Below, piece after piece: positions 15,923-24,378 of a stretch of 61,139 nucleotides of DNA. Source of the stretch: CAZTDU01 sp050248795. Lineage in GTDB: Bacteria > Pseudomonadota > Gammaproteobacteria > Burkholderiales > SG8-39. The notes beneath the pieces are model-generated. The model saw only the letters and a list, made by a program, of their open reading frames with translations, had not been told where the DNA came from and made no database searches. The stretch spans positions 1-61,139 of the forward strand of contig JBFWRS010000021.1 in NCBI GenBank assembly GCA_050248795.1, written 5' to 3'. Numbering within the stretch: the first letter of the stretch is position 1; the number at the start of each line of letters is the position of its first letter. A program made the position numbers and the translations under genes.

Positions 15923-17155
15923 TCAGAAATCCGCATAGCTGGGCTCGAGTTCCTTCTCGCTGCGCCCGATCTGGTTGGTACGTGCGAACCGGATCACCTT
16001 CTGCGTGGCGGGATCCCGGTATACGCCCTGCGGATCGCGCCCTTCCTGCACCGCCTTGATTGCGTCCATGTGCATCTTGCGCAGGCGAATGACGCCGCCG
16101 TCGGAAGTGCCCAGGCGCTCGCGCGTGCGGTCGACGATCGGCCCCTGGCTGACGATGGCGACGTAGTCCTGCTTCCAGGTCTGGTCGAGGATGTACCGGC
16201 CATTGGCGTCGCGCTTCGCCATCCAGTACTTGCCGGCGAGCGAGCCCTGCACGTCCTCCTTGGGCGCGAAGATGCCGCCCATGTCGCGGCCGTTCTGGTC
16301 GATCTCGTTGATGTGCTTCTTCGGCGCCGCATAGATGCTGAAGAGCTTCGTCGACGTGTCGTCGATCGGCACGCGCCAGCGCAGCGAGCCGCCGAACTCC
16401 GGGTCGTTCGGCCGGTCGGGCGACTTGCCCGGGCCGAACGCAAGGATCGCCGGCATGACCTGGTTGACGCGCCGTGCGTACAGCGTGCCGGGCTCGGGCC
16501 CCGGCCGGTACGCGGTGTAGCGCACGCCATGCTCGGTCTCCTCGAACTCGATCTTGTTCGCCATCAGGGGAAACAGCGTGTTCTGCGCGAACGACGCATC
16601 GTTGTGCAGCACCGATGCATGCACCGGGTCGATGTCGTTCTCGGCAATCTGCAGCCAGTTGCACGGAAACACCGGCCAGTCCATCGAAGCGCGGCGCACG
16701 AACTTGTCCGAGTTGAGGATCTCGAAGGACGGCAGCAGCGGCGGCTCTCCCGGGCCCATGTAGGCGAACACCAGACCGCCGAGGTCGCGGCAGGGATAGG
16801 CCGTGTGCTTGACGCGGTCCTTGAACGTGCTGTCCTTGGGTTCCCCGGGCATCTCCAGGCATTTGCCGTGGATGTCGAAAAGCCAACCGTGATACGGGCA
16901 GCGGATGCCGCCGCACTCGACGCGTGCGTACTCGAAGGACGTCAGGCGGTGCGGGCACTGGTGCCCGATCAGTCCGGGCTGGCCGTTCTCGTCACGGAAC
17001 AGCACCAGGTCCTCGCCCAGCACGCGGACCTTCTCGGGCACGTCCCGGACCTCTGCCGAGATTCCGACCGGCAGCCAGTAGCGCCGGAACATCTCGCCTG
17101 CCGGCGTGCCCGGCCCGACCTTCGTGAGCATGTCGTTCTGCTCTGCTGTAAGCAT
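15923..17155 (-). CDS. Rieske [2Fe-2S] ring-hydroxylating oxygenase alpha subunit (phthalate-dioxygenase-like)
   Basis: This 410-residue oxygenase has the Rieske centre C67-x-H69-x16-C86-x2-H89 (CPHR…CPYHGW) and the mononuclear-iron set D176-x2-H179-x4-H184 in ENDIDPVHASVLH. This resembles the phthalate 4,5-dioxygenase group of single-component alpha3 oxygenases, which normally need a reductase. Substrate is not predictable. The start at 17155 follows GGAG by 10 bp. It is the first gene of a nine-gene leftward run containing its own ferredoxin and ferredoxin reductase, and it is divergent from a VOC-family gene across 213 bp. Confidence 0.93.
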   Translation of the reverse strand: MLTAEQNDMLTKVGPGTPAGEMFRRYWLPVGISAEVRDVPEKVRVLGEDLVLFRDENGQPGLIGHQCPHRLTSFEYARVECGGIRCPYHGWLFDIHGKCLEMPGEPKDSTFKDRVKHTAYPCRDLGGLVFAYMGPGEPPLLPSFEILNSDKFVRRASMDWPVFPCNWLQIAENDIDPVHASVLHNDASFAQNTLFPLMANKIEFEETEHGVRYTAYRPGPEPGTLYARRVNQVMPAILAFGPGKSPDRPNDPEFGGSLRWRVPIDDTSTKLFSIYAAPKKHINEIDQNGRDMGGIFAPKEDVQGSLAGKYWMAKRDANGRYILDQTWKQDYVAIVSQGPIVDRTRERLGTSDGGVIRLRKMHMDAIKAVQEGRDPQGVYRDPATQKVIRFARTNQIGRSEKELEPSYADF

Positions 17156-17368
17156 TGTTTCAGTTCTCCGATCGCGTACGGAATCTGCCGGGGCCGCTTC
17201 CCGGCCCCGTGTTGGCGTTGAAGTTCGCGCGAATCCGCAGGAGCGTCAATCGCAAATGCGAAACGTTTTGCATTATCGTTCCATATGTAGAAATTTGAGC
17301 GGATGCGCATGGTTTGCTGTGTATGCTTCACGCGTTCGCTCCGGCGCCGCCAGACATGGGAGATCCGC
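17156..17368. promoter_or_regulatory. Divergent promoter region between Rieske operon and VOC gene
   Basis: This is the longest gene-free stretch in the window (213 bp) and is AT-richer than its surroundings. It must carry promoters for both the leftward Rieske operon and the rightward VOC gene. A GATAAT-like -10 is visible on the minus strand near 17272–17277, but I found no matching -35. A near-perfect 16-bp palindrome sits at 17257–17272 and is listed separately. Confidence 0.6.
17257..17272. promoter_or_regulatory. Candidate operator: 16-bp palindrome
   Basis: The sequence TGCGAAACGTTTTGCA is an inverted repeat with a single mismatched pair (positions 4 and 13). Its TGC–GAAA–centre–TTTT–GCA shape resembles IclR-family operators. 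An IclR regulator is encoded 1 kb away (18317–19141), the natural candidate to bind it, but this is inference. Confidence 0.5.
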
Positions 17369-17785
17369 ATGGCCAAGCTTCGACACGTCGCACTTTCCGT
17401 TCCCGATCCGCACCAGGCGGCCGAGTTCTACATCAAGGCCTTCGACATGAAGAAGGTCGGGCAGAACGACTCGGCACAGTTCGAGGGCGTCTACCTGTCG
17501 GACGGCGTGATGAATCTCGCGCTGCTGCACTTCAAGACCGACGAACTCACCGGCGAGGAGGGTGGAAAGGACTTCGTCGGGCTGCACCACATCGGCTTCT
17601 GGGTGGACGACGCCCACAAGGCGCAGAAGCAGGCCGAGTCCGCCGGCGCCGCCTACCTGATGGGAGAAATCCCCGATCAGGAGCAGAGCTTCTACGAGGT
17701 CAAGTTCCGCGATCCCAACGGCGTGATGTTCGACATCAGCGCCCACGGCTGGGGCGGCGCGGTCAAGAATCCGGGCGCGGGCTGA
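17369..17785 (+). CDS. VOC superfamily protein (glyoxalase/dioxygenase fold)
   Basis: This 138-residue protein begins MAKLRHVALSVPDPHQAAEF and shows the two beta-alpha-beta-beta-beta modules of the VOC fold, with candidate metal ligands His6, His in FVGLHHIGFWVDD and Glu in FYEVKFRDPNG. VOC proteins include glyoxalase I, extradiol dioxygenases and lyases, so the reaction cannot be fixed. An upstream in-frame ATG (17303) would add a poor extension. ATG 17369 has GGGAG 6–8 bp upstream and matches the domain start. It is divergent from the Rieske operon and may serve the same pathway. Confidence 0.85.
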   Translation: MAKLRHVALSVPDPHQAAEFYIKAFDMKKVGQNDSAQFEGVYLSDGVMNLALLHFKTDELTGEEGGKDFVGLHHIGFWVDDAHKAQKQAESAGAAYLMGEIPDQEQSFYEVKFRDPNGVMFDISAHGWGGAVKNPGAG

Positions 17786-17803
17786 GATCCGCGCCGGCTC
17801 CGG

Positions 17804-18265
17804 CTACCAGTAGCTCAGCATCAGCTCGCCAGCCCAGCGCGGCTGCGTCACCGCTCCCCGCGGCAGGAATTCCTGCATCACCGGCTTGATGTCGATGACC
17901 GGCGTGCCGTCGATGGCGTCCAGGCCCTCGACCACCAGCGTGCGGCCGCGCCGCTCGATCAGCCTCGCGGTGCACAGTCCGATCCGGTTCGGCCGGTTCT
18001 TTCCGCGCTGCGCGAAAATGCCGACTTTCGGCCATCGGGTGTTGTTGCGCGGGTGCCGCGCGCCGGTCACGATCTTCGCTTCGTCCACGCGGTCGAAATG
18101 GAAGATCACCTCGACATGGGAAAACGCGTCGATTCCCTCGAGGCTGTCCTCGTCCAGCCCCTCTACCAGCGTGATCTCCGACACCACCGCCGCCCAGTGG
18201 TCGTCTTCGACCTCGCTGCGGGCGTTGCTCACGAACGCTACTGCCTCGACCTGAATGCTTCGCAT
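17804..18265 (-). CDS. TrmO/TsaA-like SAM-dependent methyltransferase domain protein
   Basis: This 153-residue protein contains the TsaA (YaeB/TrmO) domain: AFSHVEVIFHFDRV, ARHPRNNTRWPKVGIFAQRGKNRPNRIG and GTPVIDIKPV. Characterised TrmO enzymes N6-methylate t6A37 in tRNA using S-adenosylmethionine. This protein is shorter than E. coli TrmO and lacks its C-terminal domain, so a different acceptor is possible. It is convergent with the VOC gene (18 bp apart) and divergent from the IclR gene by 51 bp. Confidence 0.82.
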   Translation of the reverse strand: MRSIQVEAVAFVSNARSEVEDDHWAAVVSEITLVEGLDEDSLEGIDAFSHVEVIFHFDRVDEAKIVTGARHPRNNTRWPKVGIFAQRGKNRPNRIGLCTARLIERRGRTLVVEGLDAIDGTPVIDIKPVMQEFLPRGAVTQPRWAGELMLSYW

Positions 18266-18316
18266 GTCTTCCTTTTGCTATATTGAAGTCTGGTTTCCGA
18301 CCCCTTGGATTCTCAC

Positions 18317-19141
18317 ATGACCGCGCCGGCTGCACGCGCGACTGGTTCGCGGCCGCGACAGCGCGCCTCGGACACGCCTGATCCGCTCTTCGCCACCACG
18401 CTTGCGCGCGGACTGCAGTTGCTGGACGCGTTCCGCGCGGAAGAAACCTGGCTCACCAACTCGGAACTTGCTGCGCGCACCGGGATTTCGAGGCCGACCG
18501 TGTCGCGCCTGGCAGGCACGCTCGTGAAGCTCGGATACCTGGACAAGGGCAGCGCGGGCCGTTACCGGCTCGGCATGCGCTTGCTTGGGATCACCTATCC
18601 GCTGCTGGCAAGGTTCCGCATCCGCCTGGTCGCGCGTCCGCTGATGCGGGATTTTGCCGAACAGGCCGGCGGTGCGGTGTCGATCGGCATCCTCGAGGGA
18701 ACCCAGCTCGTCTATGTCGAAACAGCCAGGTCGGCGCAGCCGTTTCCTCATCTGCCCGAAGTCGGCTTCTCCTGTGCGCTGTATTCGACCGCGGGGGGCA
18801 GGGCGGCCATGTCGCTGCTCACGGAGTCCGAGCTTGCGGCGCTGCACGCCCGTGTCAGGGGCGAGCAGCCCGACCTGTACGCCGACATGCGGCGAAACTC
18901 GCTGGCCGGCATCGCCGATTGCCGCGCCAAGGGCTTCTGCATCGCGCTCGGCGACTGGCGCCCCGAGATCTTCGCCGCCGGAACGCCGCTGTTGCGCACG
19001 GACGAGGGGGATTGCCTGGCGCTCAACTGCGGCATCCCGTCCTACCGCACCACGCCGGAGGAAATGCGCGGCATCCACGGGCCGCGCCTTGCCGGGCTCG
19101 CGCGCGCCATCCGCAGCCTGCTCGAGCGCAACGTCGGCTGA
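18317..19141 (+). CDS. IclR family transcriptional regulator
   Basis: This 274-residue regulator has an N-terminal winged helix-turn-helix (FATTLARGLQLLDAF, then LAARTGISRPTVSRLAGTLVKLGYL, about residues 28–75) and an IclR effector domain with YSTAGGRAAMSL and GIPSYRTTPEEM. The family controls aromatic and carboxylate catabolism. ATG 18317 is preferred to the in-frame TTG four codons upstream. Closest candidate targets are the Rieske operon and the VOC gene, which share a palindromic site 1 kb upstream. It is convergent with the AsmA gene. Confidence 0.9.
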   Translation: MTAPAARATGSRPRQRASDTPDPLFATTLARGLQLLDAFRAEETWLTNSELAARTGISRPTVSRLAGTLVKLGYLDKGSAGRYRLGMRLLGITYPLLARFRIRLVARPLMRDFAEQAGGAVSIGILEGTQLVYVETARSAQPFPHLPEVGFSCALYSTAGGRAAMSLLTESELAALHARVRGEQPDLYADMRRNSLAGIADCRAKGFCIALGDWRPEIFAAGTPLLRTDEGDCLALNCGIPSYRTTPEEMRGIHGPRLAGLARAIRSLLERNVG

Positions 19142-19154
19142 GCAGGCTGGCAGT

Positions 19155-21452
19155 TCAGCGCCCGAACAGCCCCTTCAGCTTGTCCACCGGGCTCGTGCTC
19201 GGCGCAGGCTGGCCGGACTTGGGCTTCTCGCCGCCAGATTCCTTGTTGCCGCCGAGCAGTCCGCCGAGCGCGCCGCCCACCGCGCCTGCCGCGCCGCCGA
19301 CCTTGCCCGCCGCACCGCCCAGTACGCTCCCGAGCGCACCGGCACTCGCTCCCAGCAGGGAGGTGTAGTCGATCGACCAGTCGGGATTGTCCAGCGCGCC
19401 GGTGAGCTTCACCGGCACCGTGATGCCGGCCACCTCGCCCACCGCCGCGCCGCCCTGCCCTTTGGACGTGTTCACCAGCGCGGCCTTCGCCAGGTAGTCG
19501 ATGCGGTTCTCGCCGATGTCCAGGTTGCCGGCACCCGAGAGGCGCGCGAACGGCGACGCGGCCTTGAGGTCGTTGTTGCGCGCGACGCCGCCCTTGATGG
19601 CGAAGCTCGCGCTCATGTCGGAGAAATCGGTCTTCTTCTTCGTGTCGGTGCGCGCGGACTTCGAGCCCAGCGCCGCCTTCGCATTGCGGAAGCTCTCGGC
19701 CAGGTTGATGCCCTTCACCGCGCCGTCCTTCATCTCGACGCGCGCATTCCCGGCCAGCGCCTTCTTCAGCGCCGGCACCGTAGTGCCGACCGTGGTCACG
19801 TCCAGGCTGACGTTGGCGCGGCCCTCCATCGCGTCCTTCTGCGCGACGTCGCGCAGCAACTGGCCCAGCGCGACGTTCTGCAGGTTCTCCTTGACCGTGA
19901 AGCGGTTGCCGTTGGCGTCGGCCGACACCGCGCCGGCGATCGTGCCGCCGTAGAGGTTGGCCGAGTGCGGCGCGATGTCGAGCTTGCCGCCCGCGAGCTT
20001 GACCTCGGCCTTGACGTTCTGCAGCTTCAGGCGCCGCGCGGTGAAGTCGCCGATGGCGAGCTTGCCGCTCACCGTCTTGCCTTTCAACGGCGAAAGGTCG
20101 ATGCGCTCGTCGGCTGCCCCGCCCTTTTTCTCCGGCGGCAGGTAGCGGTCGAGGTTCAGCTTGTCTATCGTCACGTCGAAGGTCGCGGCGAGCGGCTCGA
20201 ACTTCGTCGCCGCCAGCTTCGCATTGATGTTCGATTCGTCGAACTTCGTCGACACCTCGGTGCTCGCGTTCTGCTTTTCGAGGTCGGCGCGCGCCGATGC
20301 GCGGATCGGCAGCGTCACCGTCTTCTGCGGAATTTTCGGCCCGGCAAAGGTGAGGTTGGCGACGATCGCGGGCAGCTCCCACACCTTCGCCTCCAGGTTC
20401 GCCTTCACCGGGGTGGAGATGTTGCCCTTCATGCTGTCGCTGCCGACGCGCGAGTCGATGTCCAGCGCGATCTGCGGAATCGACAGCGCCCGCGCAGAAC
20501 CCTCGACCGCGGACATGCGGAACTTCGCGTCGACGTTGCGTCCGGGGCCCTTGACGAGCATCGTACCGCTCACCGCCTCGCCCTCTGCCTTCGACGGCGT
20601 GATGCGCAGTTTGGGCGCGTTGAACGCCGCCGTCATCGCGTCCCGCTCGAGCATGCCCTTTGCCTGCAGCGCAAGTCCGTCGACCGTGTATTCCTGGCGT
20701 CGGGCGTTGGCCGCCACGTCTCCTGCGAGCTTGAGCTCGAGCCCGCGCAGCGTCGCGGCGCTTCCCGAGACAGACGCAACGAGTTTGGAGAAGGCAAAAT
20801 CCGCGCGCGCGAGATTCATGCGCGCAGAGGCCTCGACGCGTGCCTTCAGCGCCACTGCCGGCCTGGTGCCGGTGATTTCCGCCGAGAGCGAAAGCGGCGT
20901 CGGGGTGTCGTCTTCCAGCCTTCCGGTCGTCAGGTTCAGGTTCTTCACGCCCAGCGTCTGGCCGGTCCGGAGGTCGGCGTACGCCAGTTCCGCGCCCGCG
21001 ATCCTCACCTCGGCGATACGCAACCGCGGCGGTTCTGCATCCTGCGCATCGGCCCCCTTGCCGGCGAGATCGTCGAAATTGAATCCGCCATCCTTGCCCT
21101 TGACCACGCTTGCCTTCAGGCCGGTCACCGCCAGCGCGTCGATGGCGACCTCGCGCGACAACAGCGGCATCACCTTCATGGCAAACTCCATCGAGTCGAG
21201 CGACACGAACACCTTGTCGCTCTTCGGCTCGGAAAGGCTCGTCTTGCCCAGCGAGATGCCGAACACCGGGAAGATCTTCACCTTCGGCACGCCCTCGATG
21301 TTCAATGTTCTGCCCTTCTCCTCCTTCATGTACGTCGCGGCGCGATCCTTGACGAACTGGCCATCAACGATGAACAGCGCCGCGGCGACTGCCAGCACGA
21401 GGAGCACGACGATGCCGCCGACGGCCCAGACTGCGTACTTGATCGCTTTCAT
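19155..21452 (-). CDS. AsmA family protein
   Basis: This 765-residue protein starts MKAIKYAVWAVGGIVVLLVL, an N-terminal membrane anchor (about residues 6–28), followed by a long repetitive beta-rich periplasmic region and a Gly/Ala-rich tail (AGAVGGALGGLLGG) near the C-terminus. AsmA-like proteins belong to the VPS13/Chorein-like lipid-transport group and are implicated in outer-membrane lipid homeostasis. The start at 21452 overlaps the 5'-nucleotidase stop by 4 bp and has AAGGAAGGG upstream. It is convergent with the IclR gene (13 bp gap). Confidence 0.9.
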   Translation of the reverse strand: MKAIKYAVWAVGGIVVLLVLAVAAALFIVDGQFVKDRAATYMKEEKGRTLNIEGVPKVKIFPVFGISLGKTSLSEPKSDKVFVSLDSMEFAMKVMPLLSREVAIDALAVTGLKASVVKGKDGGFNFDDLAGKGADAQDAEPPRLRIAEVRIAGAELAYADLRTGQTLGVKNLNLTTGRLEDDTPTPLSLSAEITGTRPAVALKARVEASARMNLARADFAFSKLVASVSGSAATLRGLELKLAGDVAANARRQEYTVDGLALQAKGMLERDAMTAAFNAPKLRITPSKAEGEAVSGTMLVKGPGRNVDAKFRMSAVEGSARALSIPQIALDIDSRVGSDSMKGNISTPVKANLEAKVWELPAIVANLTFAGPKIPQKTVTLPIRASARADLEKQNASTEVSTKFDESNINAKLAATKFEPLAATFDVTIDKLNLDRYLPPEKKGGAADERIDLSPLKGKTVSGKLAIGDFTARRLKLQNVKAEVKLAGGKLDIAPHSANLYGGTIAGAVSADANGNRFTVKENLQNVALGQLLRDVAQKDAMEGRANVSLDVTTVGTTVPALKKALAGNARVEMKDGAVKGINLAESFRNAKAALGSKSARTDTKKKTDFSDMSASFAIKGGVARNNDLKAASPFARLSGAGNLDIGENRIDYLAKAALVNTSKGQGGAAVGEVAGITVPVKLTGALDNPDWSIDYTSLLGASAGALGSVLGGAAGKVGGAAGAVGGALGGLLGGNKESGGEKPKSGQPAPSTSPVDKLKGLFGR

Positions 21453-22378
21453 GTCCTGCCCTTCCTTCTCGTCGGGAGATTGGCGACGCCGAACGGCACA
21501 TGCCCGGAGGGCACGCGCATGCGCGCCGATTCGACATGTCCCTGCTGGTCGTCGAAGTAGAAATCCGGCTCGAACGCGGCAAGGAACTCGCCCTTGTCCA
21601 GGCCGCCGAGGAACATCGCCTCGTCGACCTCGATTTTCCACTGCATCAGCGTGCGCACCGCACGTTCGTGCGCCGGCGCGCTGCGCGCGGTGACCAGCGC
21701 GGTGCGCACCCGGATCGGCGCTTCGGCCCCCGCCGCGGCGGTCTGCAGCCGGTGCAGCGCCTCGAGCAGCGGCTTGAACGGCCCCGGCGGCAGCGGCCGC
21801 AGCGCGTGCTTCAGTTCGTGCGCGGTGAAAGCCTCGAGGCCGGACGACTGGTACACGCGCTCGGCTTCGTCCGAAAACAGCACCGCGTCGCCATCGAACG
21901 CGATGCGCAGTTCACCGGCGTGGCGTTCCGCCGCCTGCGGCGATTCCGGGTAGACGCGCGCGGCGGGAAACCCCGCCTCGAGCGCCGAGAGCACGTCGGC
22001 CTCGTTCGTAGACAGAAAGAGGTTCGCCTTCAGCGCGGTCAGGTAGCGGTAGGGGCTGCGGCCGCGCGTGAACACGCCGCGCTCGAGCCGCAATCCCGCC
22101 CCCTCGGCCGAATTGAACACGCGCAGGCCCGAGACCGGGTCGTTCTTCGACAGGATCACCACCTCGACGCGGTGCGCGGCAAGCGTATTGAACGCGAGCA
22201 GCTTCTTCACCAGCGGGAAGGCGACGCCGTACTTCGCCGGCACGCCGAGCTTGGCGTACTGCAGGTCGATGTACGCACGCTCGCCCAGCGTCTCGAACAC
22301 GCGGTTCTCCTCCTCGAAATCGAAGAGGGCGCGCGAGGAGATCGCGACGACGAGCTTGCCTTCGATGGTGGCCGGCAT
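21449..22378 (-). CDS. Cytosolic 5'-nucleotidase (cN-I/NT5C1 family)
   Basis: This 309-residue protein matches the 5'-nucleotidase family known from vertebrate cN-I and many proteobacteria: LVVAISSRALFDFEEENRVF near the N-terminus, RVEVVILSKNDPVSGLRVFNS, ANLFLSTNEADV, a central IAFDGDAVLFSDEAERVY (acidic metal-binding cluster) and DFYFDDQQGHVESA. The expected reaction is hydrolysis of nucleoside 5'-monophosphates. It lies 30 bp after RidA and overlaps the AsmA start by 4 bp. Confidence 0.87.
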   Translation of the reverse strand: MPATIEGKLVVAISSRALFDFEEENRVFETLGERAYIDLQYAKLGVPAKYGVAFPLVKKLLAFNTLAAHRVEVVILSKNDPVSGLRVFNSAEGAGLRLERGVFTRGRSPYRYLTALKANLFLSTNEADVLSALEAGFPAARVYPESPQAAERHAGELRIAFDGDAVLFSDEAERVYQSSGLEAFTAHELKHALRPLPPGPFKPLLEALHRLQTAAAGAEAPIRVRTALVTARSAPAHERAVRTLMQWKIEVDEAMFLGGLDKGEFLAAFEPDFYFDDQQGHVESARMRVPSGHVPFGVANLPTRRKGRT

Positions 22379-22408
22379 GTCCGGCCCTAGTTTACGCCCG
22401 GCCGGGCA

Positions 22409-22882
22409 TCAGTTCCTGCGCGTGGTCTTTCGCTTCGGCGACACGCGCTTCTTCGCTTCGAGCTTCTTCAGGCGCTCCTCGGGAATCACCGCATAGGCGT
22501 CGATCTCCATCAGCAGCTCCGGCCTCGCCAGGCCCTGCACGATCAGCCCGGTAGACACCGGGTACACGCCCTTCAGCCACTTGCCCACCACCCGGTACAC
22601 CGGCTCGCGGTGCGCGCGGTCGGTGACGTAGATGACGATCTTGCAGATGTCCTGCAGGCGCGATCCCGCCTCCTCGAGCAGGATCTTCAGGCAGCGCATC
22701 GCGTTCTCGGCCTGCTTTCCGGCGTCGTTGATGCCGTGGATCCTGCCGTTCAGGTCCATGCCGGTCTGGCCGCGGACGAACACGCTGGCGCCGGCGCGCA
22801 CCACCATGCACAGGTCGTTGGAAATGTCCTGGCCCTTCCAGACGCTGCGGGTATTGAACTTCCTCAGTCTTGTGTGCGGCAT
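22409..22882 (-). CDS. RidA family protein
   Basis: This 157-residue protein has the RidA/YjgF/UK114 trimeric fold with FVRGQTGMDLNGRIH, AENAMRCLKILLEEAGSRLQDICKI and a C-terminal LARPELLMEIDAYAVIP. RidA deaminates reactive enamine/imine intermediates; members beside oxygenases often belong to degradation pathways. The usual arginine of the active deaminase (in the IEAxAV region, R-x-x-V-E) is not evident here: the corresponding segment reads ARPELLMEIDA. The C-terminal tail is Lys/Arg-rich. It is 11 bp downstream of the HpaB-type monooxygenase and 30 bp upstream of the nucleotidase. Confidence 0.88.
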   Translation of the reverse strand: MPHTRLRKFNTRSVWKGQDISNDLCMVVRAGASVFVRGQTGMDLNGRIHGINDAGKQAENAMRCLKILLEEAGSRLQDICKIVIYVTDRAHREPVYRVVGKWLKGVYPVSTGLIVQGLARPELLMEIDAYAVIPEERLKKLEAKKRVSPKRKTTRRN

Positions 22883-22893
22883 GCGGGTTCTGC

Positions 22894-24378
22894 CTAGGCC
22901 ACGGATTTGATCTGGGTGGGCGCCTTGGCAGGCGCGTCGACGTTGTCCGACAGGCCGGCGAAGCTCTTCACCAGTCCGAGCGGACCCGAGAAATCGAAGC
23001 TCTGGTACAGCGCGTTCAGGTGGTTGAAGTGCGGCGCCTGCGCGAACTGCACGAACGTCAGCCGATGCCCGGCGTAGTCGGAGTTGAGCAGGTCGCGCGC
23101 GAAGGCGAGCAGCTTCCTGCGGTCATCGGCCATCCAGTTGTCGTTGAGCGAATAGAACTTGTCCATCCAGGCCTTGGTGCCGCTCGCCTCGAAGGTGGCG
23201 TGGTTCGGCGTCACGCATAGCTGCCCGCCGCACAGTTCGCGCGCGATGTGCATGATCTGCGGCAGGTTCGAGCAGGCATGGATGCGGCCGGCGTACAGCA
23301 GCGACTGGTTCGGCATCAGCAGGCCGCCGGGGCTTTTCTCGGCGAGCGCGATCGACGCCGCCAGGTGCGCACGGATGCCTTCGCGGTAACAGGCGAGATC
23401 CGCGAGCTTCTCGCGCACCGACTGCATCTTGTCCAGGCCGGTCTGCCTGCAGTTCCACATCGCCGCGCCGATCATCAGGTCGGCGGTGTAGAGGATCCTC
23501 AGCACGAACGGAAACGCCGAGTAGCGGTGCAGCGTGCCGCGGATGTAGCGCGCGCCCTCGGTGAAGCGGTAGAAGAACACGTCTTCCCAGGGAATCAGCA
23601 CGTTGTCCAGCACCAGCAGCGTGTCGACCTCGTCGCAGCGGTTCGACAGCGGGTAGTCCTCGGCGCTGCCGCGGCCGGCGAAGCCCGAGCGGCAGATGTG
23701 CTTCACGCCCGGCGCGCCCATCCTGACGATGCAGCCGAGCGCGTAGTCCGAGAGCTTCTCGTCCGACCAGGCACCGACCGTGGGCTTCAGGAACGCCTGG
23801 TCGGCGTAGGCCGAGGCGGTCTCGTACTTGGCGCCGCGGATGATGATTCCCTTGTCGGTCTCCTTGACGACGTGGCACATCATGTCCGGGTCCTGGTCCT
23901 GCGGGCGCTTGGAGCGGTCGCCTTTCGGGTCGGTGTTCGCCGACACGTGGAACACGTCCTCGACCAGCACGCGCTGGATGTGGCGGTCGATGTTGTCGGC
24001 GAAGCGCGGGTCGATCTTGTTCAGCACGTCGCGGCCGTCGAAAAGCGACCACATCTCGCCTATCGTCTCGTCGCCGACCCGCGTGACCACCCCCTGGATG
24101 TCCTTGAAGAAGAGGTCCAGCGATTTCCACTTGTCCCACCAGTCCTTCTGCTCGACCGGGCGCTTCAGCTGGATCGAGTTGCGCTCGGCGCCGTCCTGGT
24201 ACGAGTGCACGTCCGGCTCGTACTTCTTGTCGAACTGGATGTCGTACATGCGCGCCTTGATGTCGACGATGGGCTTGAAGGACGGGTGCCTGGTCACGTC
24301 CTTGACGCGTTCGCCGTCGATCCAGACCTCGCGGCCATCCCGTATGCCTTCCCTGTACTGCTCGCCGGTGCGCAACAT
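22894..24378 (-). CDS. HpaB family FADH2-dependent monooxygenase (4-hydroxyphenylacetate 3-hydroxylase-like)
   Basis: This 494-residue protein belongs to the HpaB/PvcC family: it opens MLRTGEQYREGIRDGREVWI, with FADH2-site features (RGAKYETASAYADQAFLKPT, and the LIPWEDVFFYR segment) and the C-terminal acyl-CoA-dehydrogenase-like bundle. Members hydroxylate phenols or related aromatics with FADH2 from a separate reductase. No HpaC reductase is adjacent; a flavin reductase gene lies 9 kb away (33410–33931). Gene order is hpaB-like, ridA, 5'-nucleotidase, asmA, with a divergent LysR regulator. The substrate is unknown. Confidence 0.87.
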   Translation of the reverse strand: MLRTGEQYREGIRDGREVWIDGERVKDVTRHPSFKPIVDIKARMYDIQFDKKYEPDVHSYQDGAERNSIQLKRPVEQKDWWDKWKSLDLFFKDIQGVVTRVGDETIGEMWSLFDGRDVLNKIDPRFADNIDRHIQRVLVEDVFHVSANTDPKGDRSKRPQDQDPDMMCHVVKETDKGIIIRGAKYETASAYADQAFLKPTVGAWSDEKLSDYALGCIVRMGAPGVKHICRSGFAGRGSAEDYPLSNRCDEVDTLLVLDNVLIPWEDVFFYRFTEGARYIRGTLHRYSAFPFVLRILYTADLMIGAAMWNCRQTGLDKMQSVREKLADLACYREGIRAHLAASIALAEKSPGGLLMPNQSLLYAGRIHACSNLPQIMHIARELCGGQLCVTPNHATFEASGTKAWMDKFYSLNDNWMADDRRKLLAFARDLLNSDYAGHRLTFVQFAQAPHFNHLNALYQSFDFSGPLGLVKSFAGLSDNVDAPAKAPTQIKSVA

